A stretch of DNA of 64,000 nt from Angiostrongylus vasorum. Its lineage: Eukaryota > Nematoda > Chromadorea > Rhabditida > Metastrongylidae. This document shows, piece after piece, positions 47,396 through 59,566 of the stretch (position 1 is the first letter of the stretch; every line of letters starts with the position of its first letter). Both the position numbers and the translations under genes were made by a program. The notes under the pieces are model-generated. The model was not told the DNA's origin. It did no database searches and worked only from the letters and a program-made list of their open reading frames with translations. The DNA is taken from positions 384,157-448,156 of the forward strand of contig JADANN010000150.1 in assembly GCA_018806985.1 (NCBI GenBank). The letters run 5' to 3'.

Positions 47396-48179
47396 AAAGC
47401 TTGACATTTTCTATTTTATCAGAAACGCAGCGTGTGCCATGTGGCCGAAGAGACAGAAAGTTATACCATTAATCGAACGTGTCAACAGGATTGGTTCCAG
47501 AATAGGCAGGCCTGGCATGCATATGTGTATTAATGAATCCTTCGTGCTATTTAGAAATGGAGCAGTGTGGGCTTATAAGACTAAACCGTTTTCCAAGGCA
47601 GCGATCTACCACACAACACAGTTAATTTTCAAAAACTCAGGTGAATCAACTTTTTTTTCATCAGTACTTAGAGGTTGGCAGAGTTCAGTGTTATGTCAAG
47701 TACGTGTGCTGGCTATCACGGCGAATATCAAGAAGAGCATGTCGGATCGAGCATCTCACAGAAATCACATTTCTTGCTGTCGATCTGGAAGTGTAAAAGC
47801 GGATTAGTGCAATTTCGTTTCATTTCTCACCTCTCCAATATGAAACGTCCTTAACTCGTCATTATTTCTTCATTTGCTTTTTAAACCTGTAGTGAGAGTA
47901 GATGAGAATCTGGAAGTCGCGGTAATACATGTAAGGCAGGTTGCGCAGGATAGATGGCAAGGCTGCTCCAATTAATCTTGACATATTCAGGTTCAGATTT
48001 CGCGCCCTCTTGCACTCAGGCTTCTTAGCTGCCCTTCATCTGATCTCGTTTCCATATCGTATTGGCGTCATTTTGTTGTGCGCTCCTGTCATCGGTACCA
48101 CTACTCTTTATTCAAGATATTTCCGTCCTACCACTTATCGCTTTATCTTCAACCATCGCTATACGTGTTGTACTTTCAG
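47396..48179. other. Region upstream of the HORMA gene
   Basis: One splice-bounded stretch is visible: acceptor TTTTATCAG at about 47420, open reading to a GTGAAT donor at about 47640. It ends in the phase that exon 49230 needs. Its text (PLIERVNRIGSRIGRPGMHM) does not resemble a HORMA N terminus, so I do not join it. Confidence 0.3.
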
Positions 48180-51100
48180 CACGAATTGTAAACCGTTACA
48201 CAGACATTCGTCTACATTGGAGAAGCATGCCTTGTCTGACGAGAAAATCAGGTGCAGTCGTAGAAAAGAGCGATTTTGACAAGGATTTGGTAAGTTTGTG
48301 ACGTGCTGGTGTATATTCGTAAATGATAAATTGCTTTGTAAAACGATCTCAACTTTTTGTGTAGACAGTCACCCGTTGAGCAGGAGGTCATGTTATGGGA
48401 CCAAGTTCGCAAAATTTTGCTATGTTGTTGTGGAATTAACTAGACAAGCTCAAAATTCCTTAGTCTTCGTAAAGCGCTAATCCATTTATGCAAATGTCAT
48501 GGTTCTCCTAGTGGCCCACTGGCACTCTAAGGGAAGTGAACTCCAGCGAATCAAACCCGTTTGCAGCAAGTGCAAATAGGTGTTTCTTCATGTTTACCTT
48601 TTATATTCTCCGATAAATTGATGAATGTGACATATTCAGTAGAATGCGCCATTGACAATTGTTTCGTGATAGTTTAGTTGGGGAAAATAGCACTTTTAAA
48701 TCACGGCAAATCGTGTTCAAAAGTTTATAGCAAGACAGCATTAGTGAAAGAAATTAAGCTGTGTCTTTAGTGGGCTGTCACACTTCCTAATGAGATTGAG
48801 AACGTCTCGGACGCAACCATCTTTGTGTCGAGATGCATCTATATTGCCTTCTCCCATATACTCGCGAGCAGAAAACTTGTGCCGGAGACCGTTTTCAAGA
48901 AGACAACTATTCATGGCAAGTTCTATGAACAGTAGTTTCACCAATTTAGGAATACAGAATTCGAAGAAATCTCCTGTGAACTTAAATAATTCTAGATTAG
49001 GACGTCGTGAATTCTGCGTACCACTCACGAAACCCATTTCGGGTGTTGTATATACCCCAGTGTTGGTACATGTTACAGTTACCAGAACATAAAAGAACTT
49101 TAGTCCTGATGCAAAAATAAATGATAACAAGTGAATGCAAATTGAACATTTCTCTCGAAATTTCGATTTTGAAGAAGTGAACGTTTCCGGGGACGACTAA
49201 TGCTTTATTTGTTCAAAGAGAAATTGCAGGTAACCTCCGTGCATATGTGACAGATTCGTCTGACATTTTGGGAGCTCGCCTTTTAACGAAATTCAAAGGC
49301 GTCGCGGAGGCAATTGAGCAGCGTTATCTTCGTGAGCTGACTCTCGTCGTCAGTCCCACGAAAGAAGATTGGAAGGATGCCATTGAAATGTACACTTGGA
49401 AAATGCGCTACGATGCTGACGGTGAACCACAAGCAGAACTGCAGCAAACCGCTGCCACTGTAATGCCAGCACTTCGCTTCAGAGGTGAGAAGTTCGTGAA
49501 AAAACAGACAACGGAGCTTCTGATATTGCTGCGTAGATTATGCTCGTACGCACTGAATCCATTGCCAGCTGGAGCATCGGCTACACTTCGCATAACATAC
49601 ACTGACAGTTGGTTCATTGTGTCTTTGAACCGCTCACACTAGACTAATAGCGACTGTCTAACCTTTTCACATATGCAACATCAGGACGTAATTATATAAA
49701 CGCGGTTAAATATAACTATGGTGCATTTGTTTTCTACTAATCGTTAAATACAGGAACGCCGAAGGGCTATCAGGCACCAGGCTTTTACCGGTCTCCCGAA
49801 GATCCTGTTCTACGGCGACATGCTCAACGTTTGGAGCTTGGTTCATTACAAACCAAATACCACAGGTAAGCACCTATGTTCTTGCATTCCCTGGGTTTTA
49901 TTGACATTTAGTGTGCTCAGCTAGGAGTTTTAGGGCCTCTATCATAGTGCGAAGTGTGTTCATAGACTGTGAAGATGTTATGAAAATGAGCCTCAACGAA
50001 GGAATGGAACTGTATAATCTGGATGGTGCAGATGATGGAGCGCACCGATCTGTCAATAGTAACGCTGTCAAACGCATGAGTAGTGGGAGAGCATTGCAAC
50101 AGGTTACTTTTGCGATTTGTGCTGGATTTCCAAGTTTGTTGGTTTGAAGACTCAAACTCTATGTAGTCGATCTCTAGATGGTTAGTTCGGTGGTGGTTAT
50201 ATATGCATTTATGCATATATTTGTAAATGTATACACATACGTATGTATGTATATGTGTATACATGTATATGTTATTATATACACATACATATTCTTTTCA
50301 TAACATCAATTGTCGACAAGGAAAAACATGACAACGCAGAAGTTGACCAAATTGGAAGATCGGTGTGTAGAGCTGAGCATTTCTGTTAAATATCGAGAAA
50401 ACTGTGCTCATTGAAACAGTTATGTTTCTGATGTTCCATTTGCCCCCTATGAAATAAGTATTTCCGATGTTTCTATTTACTTATGTTTCGGTTTGAAGCT
50501 AACACTATAGACCTTGTGTAGTATTTGAATAAAAAGGAAGAAATTGTCAACAGGTTTGGAAATGTTTGGTGTATATCAAATGCCAGCTTGCCCATCTTCC
50601 CAAGTCCACAATTATTTTTGCCGTTATGTTATCTTCAGAAACTGGGACGCTCCACATGAGGCACGGAATGTGAGGAAAGAGGATCAACAGTTGGGAATAG
50701 TCTCGTATAATGCTTCACAGCGACATCTGAGAGACAAGGGCCATACAAGAAGTTGCTTCTTTGTGTTGTTAAACAGCAATATGGAGAATAACTGACATGG
50801 TGTTTCGACTTTCTTGAAATCATTCAAAACGGAAAATGTGGTGCTCTTCATTCTCTTTGAGTGGGGAACTAGTTTGATAGGTCGCCACTGATATAGTTAG
50901 GCGTTTAATTCACTCAATAATTGACGACATAACGACTGATAGAGGTTGTGGACTTTGTGATGTAAGGCAACGGTTTCTTTAGTTTTGCATTTCACACCGT
51001 ATTATCAGATTCAATTTTAAGAATGAAACTATCGAAGTAGCTGAAGAGGAGGTTGTGTTCGTTGGTGAAACACGAGCTCGTTCATCACTCGGAATTCCAT

Positions 51101-51875
51101 CTTGGGACTCAAGCGAGTTAACCAGCATGAGTAAGTGATATCCATTTGTACTTTTTGTATAGTACTTCTTTATTTACATTAACTAGACATGTAGGTAAAA
51201 GTAATAACGTGTAACCATAGCGCTTGAATGTATGATGGGCTGTCGTATGATGGCCATAACGAATCGAGACAGCACAGTTATCGGCTGCAACCTACTTATC
51301 GACACTAGTGAAATGTTAACATTTTGCAGACTTTGACAGCTCCGATAGACGTTCTTCCGCTGAAGACTACCCAAGGCGTTTACGTCGTGGTCGACACGCA
51401 CTAACAAAAAGGCCGCATGGTCAATCTGTTCATGGGCGTTTCGGAAGACCTGCCTCCGTACGTTATCTTTTTTTTCACGGAGTTGTAGCCCCTGAGAGCT
51501 ATCCCGTGTTTCAGGCTACTCCACAAGTGGTGAATGCGTCCACAGCGCAGAGTAAGAACAGAGTTAATGTGAGTGAATAAAAATTTCCTGGGTAGCGTTT
51601 TTAAACGCTTATCTCTAGCGATGGATTCTTTCTTTTAAGGCTCGTGCGACAAAACCAGCCAGGAAAACTCATGTTGGAACAAACTGTGCATTGGTAGGCT
51701 TAGCTTCTTCGTAGAACATAGTTTATCTTTCTTATTGGTGCGTCAGGTTATGTACAACAAAATGCCTCGGTTTAGGTCACTACAAATGAACCACGAGCTC
51801 GACGAAGGAAGTGAAATATTGGAGGTCGTTACACGCCAGTTGTTCGGGCTTGCAAGTTTTGAACTGGTTCTTTAA
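48180..51875 (+). CDS. HORMA-domain meiotic chromosome-axis protein (HIM-3/HTP/HORMAD-like)
   Basis: Eight exons in perfect phase: 49230-49607, 49754-49865, 49928-50102, 51022-51130, 51330-51457, 51515-51568, 51640-51693 and 51747-51875 (stop TAA). Exon 1 carries the HORMA core KGVAEAIEQRYLRELTLVV, an acidic turn and EMYTWKMRYDADG, then LRFRGEKFVKKQTTELLILL. Exon 2 has the diagnostic TPKGYQAPGFY, ending LGSLQTKYH; exon 3 continues FRASIIVRSVFIDCEDV. The tail is acidic, then basic (RRLRRGRHALTKRPHGQ), and ends MPRFRSLQMNHELDEGSEIL. An upstream exon at 48180-48289 (or to 48293 with a weak donor that restores phase) reads EKSDFDKDL, fitting the loop before the first core helix. The first exon is not found. 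About 380 residues are seen. HORMADs build the meiotic axis, bind partner tails through a safety-belt C-terminal lobe, and control pairing and crossover formation. Confidence 0.85.
50180..50292. repeat. AT/AC microsatellite in HORMA gene intron 3
   Basis: Alternating purine-pyrimidine run (ATACACATACGTATGTATGT, TATACATGTATATGTTATTA) in the largest intron (50103-51021). Confidence 0.8.
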
Positions 51876-54289
51876 ATACAGTCTTTTAAATGCCGTGCAT
51901 TATTCTGCTCAGATTTTTTAGACTGCAGCCATTCCCATGGTTATCTTCATTAGTCGTTGTTAAATTCATGTCTTCTTAGTACTGATGTGCTGTTGTCATG
52001 CATTTTTTTTTTTGACATTCGCTGAAGCACTGGCGAATTATCTCTTGTTCAGAGCTTAGAAGTGTTATCTAGGCCAGCAGATTATTCGGTTAGGCAGAGG
52101 AGGTATGAAGAGGAGATGGTGGAGTTCCATTTCATCATTTTTTTCCAGATTTTCGCTCCTGATTCCCACTTCAGTGTCCAGTTTGTCAGCTGCCTCATGG
52201 CCAACCATTGTCTGTGAAATGCCATGTTAATTTCTCAGTTTCGGAAACAGTAGTAGAGTAGTTATTGTTTTGTTTGATCTTTCTACTTATACTACATTAT
52301 ATTCTATTTCGTTCTTATTTTATCGTTATTTGACCCTTATTGTGCGCTATCATGGATGCTTTATATGTCAAAGCCTTGAGAAAGGTTTTTTTGTCAGCTA
52401 GCCAAACAGCTGTTTGAATCGTTGTTTCTTATTCCTGTTATTTCAGCTATCTGTGAATATTGTTGTAGTAAAAAATGCTGTGATAAATGTCTTCTGTTTG
52501 TGTTCGAATTTGAATCTGATTGTGAGAAAATGGAGAGATGCAAATTCATTTCCTTATTGCCCAAGTAAAGGGGCATGCCTGATATAATATGAGGTGATCA
52601 AATGATTCCAATCATAGGCCGTCGATGAAGAACCACCCTCAGGGAATTCCCATGGAATGGATCATTTTACGTATTACGAAGGTGAACTGTGAAGTTATAA
52701 AGGAGATTGATATTGTGCACCTACTTATTTGTCAAACTAGCTTGCTAACAGCCACATTATCACTTAATTCAAGTGCTATTCACAGCTATCGCTCACCATT
52801 AAGACCTAAAAGATGACAAGTGTTGGGTGGCAAAGGGTGAACGCTGCTCATGAAAATCACCTCAGTAGAGCTATGTGGAAAAGAGTGGTAACATACGATT
52901 AAAACACGGTACTTCAATGACACCAAGGGGCCTTATCTTTGTGTAAGTGAATTGTGTCTAATACAATGCTTGCAAATCTGAGGAGGAAGTTTATCATGCG
53001 TATCTTTTCACTTTCAACTGGGCTAAAAACCATGAAGGGTGATACAAGTCTATAGCCATTCGTTATCACAACCAGTTCTTTTTCAGCTAAATGTTTACGG
53101 CCCAAAAGCAATTTTCCCAATCTAAACCACGACACTTGCTAAACGTAGTGGATTCCGAGATAACAGAGGATATTGCGAGCCGTTATCTCGCCAAGCAACT
53201 GCGTAGTGATCAGCTCTATGAAATGCAGTAGTTAACTTCAGCTGTCAGTGTTGAATAAGCACCCGTTCGAGATAGAATGGTTGAGTTCCTATGAAATTTC
53301 CCAAGCGAAACTTCTTTGATGTTGCCAGACAGAAAGATACGAGCTTGAGTAATTAAACCGTTTATAACAATAATAGTAAAACAATGACGGTATGCCTACG
53401 CCGACACAATACAGGCGATAATGTGATAACAGGCGTGAAAAAGCGAAGGCAAGATGGTGGGCAAAAGGTGACCCCTAAGACGAGAGAGCAGCTCTGCCAC
53501 AGGCTAGTGGAGTGCTATGCTGTGTAAGTGTAATATGGAATGCAATAATGCGGTAGCAGAAGTGGACAGATTATAAGGCGAGTGTGAGATTACGATAGTA
53601 GTGCGATTAGGTTAACTTATGCACAAACAACGTAGGTATGAATTTGGTCACCATGAAGGATGTTATAGGAAAGAAGGACCTGCACTAGCAATGAGAAAAA
53701 GGTCTCTTCAGAGTGAAAAAAAAAACATAAAGTAGGATAAATTACACATCGTACAACTGCACGAACCAATGTCGATGTACTCGGGCGCATCGGAATGATA
53801 AGTAAAGGATTTGATGTGGCAACACTGGACTTGGTGGAGAACCTAAAGAGAGAGCAATTATTTGAGATAGTGGTTCGATTAACAGCACACAATGGTTACA
53901 AAGAACTGACAATAACTTTAACATGTCGATAATACAGCAAAGTGATAAGAAGCCAACATTTTTCTACTCTATGCAAATCCAAGGAAAGGTGAGGTACCTT
54001 ATGCTTTTTTTGAGTCCTTCGTGAATAAACACGTCCTTGTTTCTGCCGTGGAAAGGGCGCATTCCTTCAGCACTTTCTCAGATATATCCATGCGTGCATG
54101 CCTCAGATGTGTTCTTGGATTTGCAGATCGTATTTTACAGATTGATTCGGCCAATAGCCTGCAATCAAATGAGTGAGAAACACATGGGAGACGGCTAGGA
54201 GAAGCCTTCAACAAATAGGCTCCACGTCTACCTAAGGACAGACTGGAAAGCTACGCGTCAGTACATGTAGCTCCGCGCTGGAAGCTCGG
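51876..54289. other. Unassigned DNA downstream of the HORMA gene
   Basis: No phase-consistent exons seen. Frames at 52625-52816, 53617-53892 and 53999-54214 are isolated. The stretch 52250-52330 is very T-rich. Confidence 0.4.
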
Positions 54290-55494
54290 CTAGATGTGCG
54301 CGGATATCAGATGCTAAACACGGTAAAAAAGAATAGCCTCATTCATACAGCTCTGAAACAGCACTTCATTTAGGACCTGATAATCGAGCCAAAAAGCTAA
54401 AATACGACGCCAGAGAACTGGTCAAGACGAGAAGACACCGCCCATATAACGCCGTCTTGGATACCGGAGAAAAATGTATCGTTGGAACATGTAACAATAG
54501 AAAATTCGATTGCATTGCGCACTCGTTAACACCACCTTATATGTACACATCGATTCATATGAAACAACAAACAAACATGAATGAAACGCCTACTATTGAA
54601 GAAACGTGGATTAGTGCCACCGTTGGTATTTCTTGGTCGTTCACGCACCCACCTCAATCTAAGAGAAAGACAAGACAGAAGCGTTCTAGGTGGTCATGAA
54701 GAAGTTCCACAGAGAATACCACACCTCATTTGAAAACCTCACCGGCGATTTCAAGGCAAGTACTGGGTAGAGGAGAACACCTCAAGAACGTCGCATTGCG
54801 AACCACGAAATAGAATGAAACGACCAAAATGAAAGAGTGACTGCGGTTATAAGGACGAGTAAGATCATCCACTGTAATACACAATTCCAGAACCCCAATC
54901 TTAACGCTGTACCTGGGAGTCGAGAGAATCGTAATGAAATTCACTACGCCACAGTAAATCGAAGGTTTCGACCATCCGACATATGGGCCATCACAAAATT
55001 TTGTACGGGATCGGATTATTTCCTCCGTGGGCAAGATACTCGTTCTAGCCAACGCTAACGTATGGATGAATCTGCTGTGCGGATATTTATGCTTATGAAT
55101 AGCATGCTTACCTTCTCGAAGCGTGAAAATTGCTGTCGCATGCTACCATGAAGCATTTTCCATGTATGGATATACGTACGCCGAGATGGAATTTACGGCA
55201 GAGTTAGGTATTCTCTGCGTTTAATTAGGCTTCGTCGATTTGCTTATACCTTAGAGAAAACCCAAGGTCGTTTTGTTACTCGTTTAACCTACAGTCAATC
55301 TTTTGTGGACGTGCCATGTAGTCCATCGTTTGATGGGTTGGGTGGGGACTCTACAGTGAAGAACATTCATTAGGGCGTCTCCGTAATCCTTATAAACGAT
55401 AAAAAGTGTTTCCCATATTCTCGCTACAATGAAAATTGTAAAATTAATGTACCACGCATTCCAATTTCTTCCAAAGGTTTACCGCCTCCTATTA

Positions 55495-55610
55495 ACAAGG
55501 AAGTGCCCATGGGTGTCGGACTGCGATGTATAGCGGGAGATTCACTCCGCTGCCCTATAACATGGTCTCCAAGCCGAGAAGGGCTCCTACATTTGAATCC
55601 GGAAGCACAG
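55495..55610 (+). repeat. tRNA-like repeat, family S4
   Basis: GGGTGTCGGACTGCGATGTA, GCGGGAGATTCACTCCGCTG and GCCGAGAAGGGCTCC correspond to the minus strand of 7150-7315. It lies inside the RTE at 54290-58450. Confidence 0.45.
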
Positions 55611-56405
55611 CTAAAAATTGAACCAATATCAGGAATCACCACCCACCAGACTGAAAGATTATGAACGGCCAACGAAAATGAATACGGGATAGGGAAATTC
55701 GAAACAGAAACATGAAATGAGAACTGAAACGATCTCCTAGGAGTTCTGCCACCAGCACGTTCCTTCTATAGGAAATCATTTTTTCGAAAACAGAAAAAAC
55801 CGCCCATGGACATCCTAACAGTACGACTCATGTGGAGATCGACCACATTCTAAGGAAAAGAAGATGGTACTACTTCTCCATTCTGATATGATTCTAGACT
55901 AAATCTGACCTTTGATTTCTCCATGGATTGAGCCATAAGCTGTGAAAGAGGTCTCGTTATCGTCCAAAAAGAGGAAGACAATTCGCCAATGACGAGAACA
56001 TTAATAGTAAAATTCTTCTCTCATCTGAATCAGAGATGCAGGCAGTGCCAAGCTAACACTACAAGCTGCTTGTTGAAGTAATTGAAACGTGTGCTGAACT
56101 CTCTATAGTTTCACAAACAATTGCTCGAAAAGAGGACACTGAAGTTAGATCCTATTGCAACACACCTAACATTGCTGACAATAAATGCCAGCTGTAGAAG
56201 ATCACTGCAGAAGGATTAACATCAGTAAAGGCAGAATGAGTTGTCGGAAGAAGCTCAGAAAAGATCTAGAGAAAAAAAATGAAGAAGTGACATCAAGATC
56301 TTTGCGACTATCATGTTCCACTTCCCACCATTATGAGGGACGATGGAACCATCACTACATCCCGCCATGATATGAAATTGAAAATGAAAAAGTTCTTTGT
56401 CGGGG

Positions 56406-56500
56406 GTAGGAAGTAGCGCAGTGCTTAGTGATGTGGTCGGCCAGGAAGCAAAGGCGCTAGTTCGACCCATTCCCAACGCTCTCTTTCATTAAACTTGGGA
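56406..56500 (+). repeat. tRNA-like promoter remnant
   Basis: GTAGCGCAGTGCTTAGTGAT (A box) and GGCGCTAGTTCGACCCATTC (B box) are spaced about as in a tRNA gene, but no cloverleaf closes, so it is a SINE head inside the old RTE. Confidence 0.5.
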
Positions 56501-58676
56501 ACGCCTTAGTTCGGCTATCTCCAAAACTGCAAGGAGAATTGACGAATTGACACTACCCGCATTCTACGGCATTCATAAAGAAGACGAAACCTTCAAGCAA
56601 CACGAGAAACAACACATAAAATTTTCGAAGACCACTGTGGACGACTAATTCGAGAAAAACGAAACGACTGAAAAATGTTGAGATCCGCACAGCAGATGTG
56701 ATGAAGGATCATGTAAAACAATGCAAACTATGAAACTTTTACACAAACCTTTTTCGCTTCGGAAGCCCCGTCTTGGACTCCAAAATCCCCGCAGGTGAAA
56801 AAGCCGCCCGAGATTCCACCCATGAGTTTCGAGTTGAGAAAGAAGGCATGAAACCAGACACAGCCCAAGGACCCGATACTATCTACGCCGGTTTCTATAG
56901 AACTGGAAAATACAACTTACATGTACTTCTCGCAACCTGTGTGACATCTTACCTTCATAAGGAAGAAATTCCAGAATAGCATAGGACTTCCCGCACGGTG
57001 ATTCTACCCAATAAGTGTGACCAAAGTGATCTTCGTGACTGCCGTCCAACATGGTTTTAGAGCGTCCTCTACAAGCTGTTTACAAATATTATCCTTTCCC
57101 GCATATCAAAGACTTTGGGTGAGGCACAACCAGTTGAGCAAGCAGGATTCCCACAGAGATTCTGCAGCATGGACCTCATATAAACCTACGGAACATAGAA
57201 TTCTGTCGGGAATACTATCTGTGTCTTCTCTTAGCCTTTATCCACTAAGAGAAAGTGTGAAACAGCGGAAAACGACCGCAATCTTTTCGGCGGTCCTCGA
57301 CCAACGAGTTCACCCATCCTATATAAGAACGTTAGCAGACCGTTATCGGAACTTTAGCACAAATATACAGCTTTCTCACCGAACCCTCACCACATCCATA
57401 GGAAAAGGGGTTCGACGAGTCGACATAATATCGCCAAATCAGCTCACTGCCGCACTGCTATGCATGATTAAATCACTCGATTGGGGGCGAGAAATGCATT
57501 CGTACTGATGGGTACATTCCTATCAAACATTCGTTCCGCGGATGACATCGTTATCGACTTGAGAAGTACCAGTAACGCAGAGATGATGTTCAATGAACTC
57601 AACGAAGTGGAAAAAAATTGGACTGCACATAAATAGGATGAAGACCCAGGTCATAAACAACCGATGATGCGAAAGCAATCATACTACCTTACTCGTATAC
57701 TTTCGGCGATAAATGAACATGGAGATCCACATGAAGAAGGGAAATCAGATAAAGAAGGAGAGCAGTTCGGGCTGCGTTCAAGTCACATAAAGAAGCCACC
57801 GATCAACTAACAAACCCGAAAATCCCCGCTTTCCTTACCGATTGAACAGTCCTGCCAGTATTCTGTTATGAATTAAAAATGTGGACTGATATTTCAATCA
57901 GGTCAAAAAATGTGCGCATCGCCCACAGAGCGTTTGAACAATGTTTGAACAATGTCTTGTAAAATTTAACCGGTACTCACACGTCTAGCCGGAATGCGCA
58001 GCTCAGGTTCTCGAAACCAATAGCATCTTCGTGATACCAGAGAATACACATCAATAGCGAGACACAGGCAGTCACAGAGTAAAAAGGACAGATGACAGAC
58101 GGATGAAAAGAACAGTGGAATGGGCTCCAAGAGAATGGAAGTGTACTCTTCAAAGCCTATCCAAACGATGGGCGGATGAGCATGTCGCTAACGTCAAACA
58201 TCTGCGCTCGCAGATGACAACGATTTCAGGAATACAGAATGGGTCTTGCAGACGTCACCATGTTCGAAGTAGGCCACTACCAAAGACGGTGACTACGCCA
58301 GAGCGAAACAAATGGAAGCTATGCTTTGCCCACACAACCAGTGAAGAAGGGTCATCCAAGTATTCAAGTGAACATGTACTCCCTAATTCGATAATAGATA
58401 GAACTCCAAGCGGTGAGAACAGAATGAACTATTTTGTCAACGAAATACATAAACTGCATTAATTTTCCGCATTCAATAACATTTGTTTAAGTGGTATCAA
58501 CAGCTCTGAGTGACAAACATAACGGGAAATATCAAATCAGTTGTTCACCACACCTTTTTCATCAAAATCGTCACCGTAATTAGTGTTCCAAAATTGCCAC
58601 TGCTTGAAAAAACTGCTGCATCAGAAAGAAGACTTATGTCTTGTCAACCTAGTCTGCACGCAACTGACGCGCTACT

Positions 58677-59043
58677 TTAAGAACTGGTGGGAGCAGCAAT
58701 CGGGAGAGCAGTTCTACTACAGAATGATAGGACCAATCTAAAAAGCACACCATGAAGAAACCCATAAAAATCCTTCTTTAAAAGCAAAGAGTACCTGCTT
58801 GCGTTGTCGGGGTAGGCATGTATCAAATCTGTTAAGCTCCGCAGTGGAGAATCACCTGTCTCGTGCATCTCAGAAAAATCAAAAGCCGCCAATGTGAATT
58901 AAATATTTCGCAGCCCAGTCTATAGTAAGGACGAATGTATATATAAATACACAGAATCATACACAAATACGTGCATACATACATAAATATATGTATATGG
59001 GCACACATACGTGCATACACTACATGTTTATATGTATAAATGC

Positions 59044-59077
<34 letters not shown>

Positions 59078-59566
59078 GTGTAGCATTCATACCTCGCTCA
59101 ATTTACTGAGAAAATGGATAATATCCTTAGAATCGAGTGTAGCCATGCTAGGTAATCCGTCTGAATCAAACCAGATTAGCTCAACATACGTATCTCTAAC
59201 GAATCTAGCTGTACGATCCGCGCTATCTTCACTACGATCCTGAAAAAGATCAAATAGGCTTATTATGAAAACATTACGAAAGACTTTTACTTTTCCTACA
59301 TAACAGCGCCGAAGAAAACGAGTTGACGACATTAAAATATAAACAGCAAAGAAAAAATAACAACTGACGAAAAATAAAAGTTAAGTCAGTTAAAAATCGA
59401 TAGAAGGCCTAACATGTGCGTTGCAAATAATGAGCACAGCAGGCAATGTTTGCTTCATTTCAAAATCCTCTACGATAAGCCTATCCGGAATCCTAACATC
59501 TATTACTTCATTGGCTTCTCTGAGATCGACGACGTGACGAATGTTCGTGAAGCTCATCAGTATCAT
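58677..59566 (-). CDS. Gene D: unrecognised four-exon small protein
   Basis: Minus-strand exons 59414-59566 (start ATG at 59566 or 59557), 59093-59239, 58795-58868 and 58677-58737 join in perfect phase and give about 140 residues, with GT/AG borders and a TTTTTCAG acceptor at the second exon. Text includes NIRHVVDLREANEVIDVRIP and MKQTLPAVLIICNAH in exon 1, RFVRDTYVELIWFDSDGLPS and DSKDIIHFLSKLSE in exon 2, and SPLRSLTDLIHAYPDNAS in exon 3. The composition is that of a soluble alpha/beta protein. No signal peptide or membrane span is seen in exons 1-3. I do not recognise the family. Intron 2 holds a TA microsatellite. The last exon (VLSFCSRTALPIAAPTSS) is less protein-like and may be wrong. 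Confidence 0.55.
58935..59085. repeat. TA/CA microsatellite in gene D intron 2
   Basis: ATACATACATAAATATATGT, then a long TA run at 59045-59068. Open frames read through it are low-complexity artefacts. Confidence 0.85.

Larger units (their letters stand above)
54290..58450 (+). mobile_element. Decayed RTE retrotransposon, subfamily 2, near full length
   Basis: Endonuclease: KYDARELVKTRRHRPYNAVL and DTGEKCIVGTCNN (54390-54490), then NRRFRPSDIWAITKFCTGSD (54955-55015), the conserved C-terminal endonuclease block. RT entry: AQGPDTIYAGFYRTGKYNLH with ILPNKCDQSDLRDCRPTWF (56860-57060), then RISKTLGEAQPVEQAGFPQR (57100-57155) and GVRRVDIISPNQLTAAL (57415-57465). C-terminal blocks TVEWAPREWK and RWADEHVANV are near 58100-58180. 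Stops and shifts are dense. Two tRNA-like repeats sit inside it. It is older than the subfamily 1 copies by its number of lesions. Confidence 0.75.

Noticed and set aside
46705..47472. 255-residue open frame on plus
   Set aside because: It runs through the RTE leader, a repeat and the RTE 3' end, mostly in a frame other than the RTE protein.
48741..49130. 129-residue frame on minus and 100-residue frame on plus inside the HORMA locus
   Set aside because: They overlap each other and neither has phase-compatible neighbours; the region is more simply an intron of the HORMA gene.
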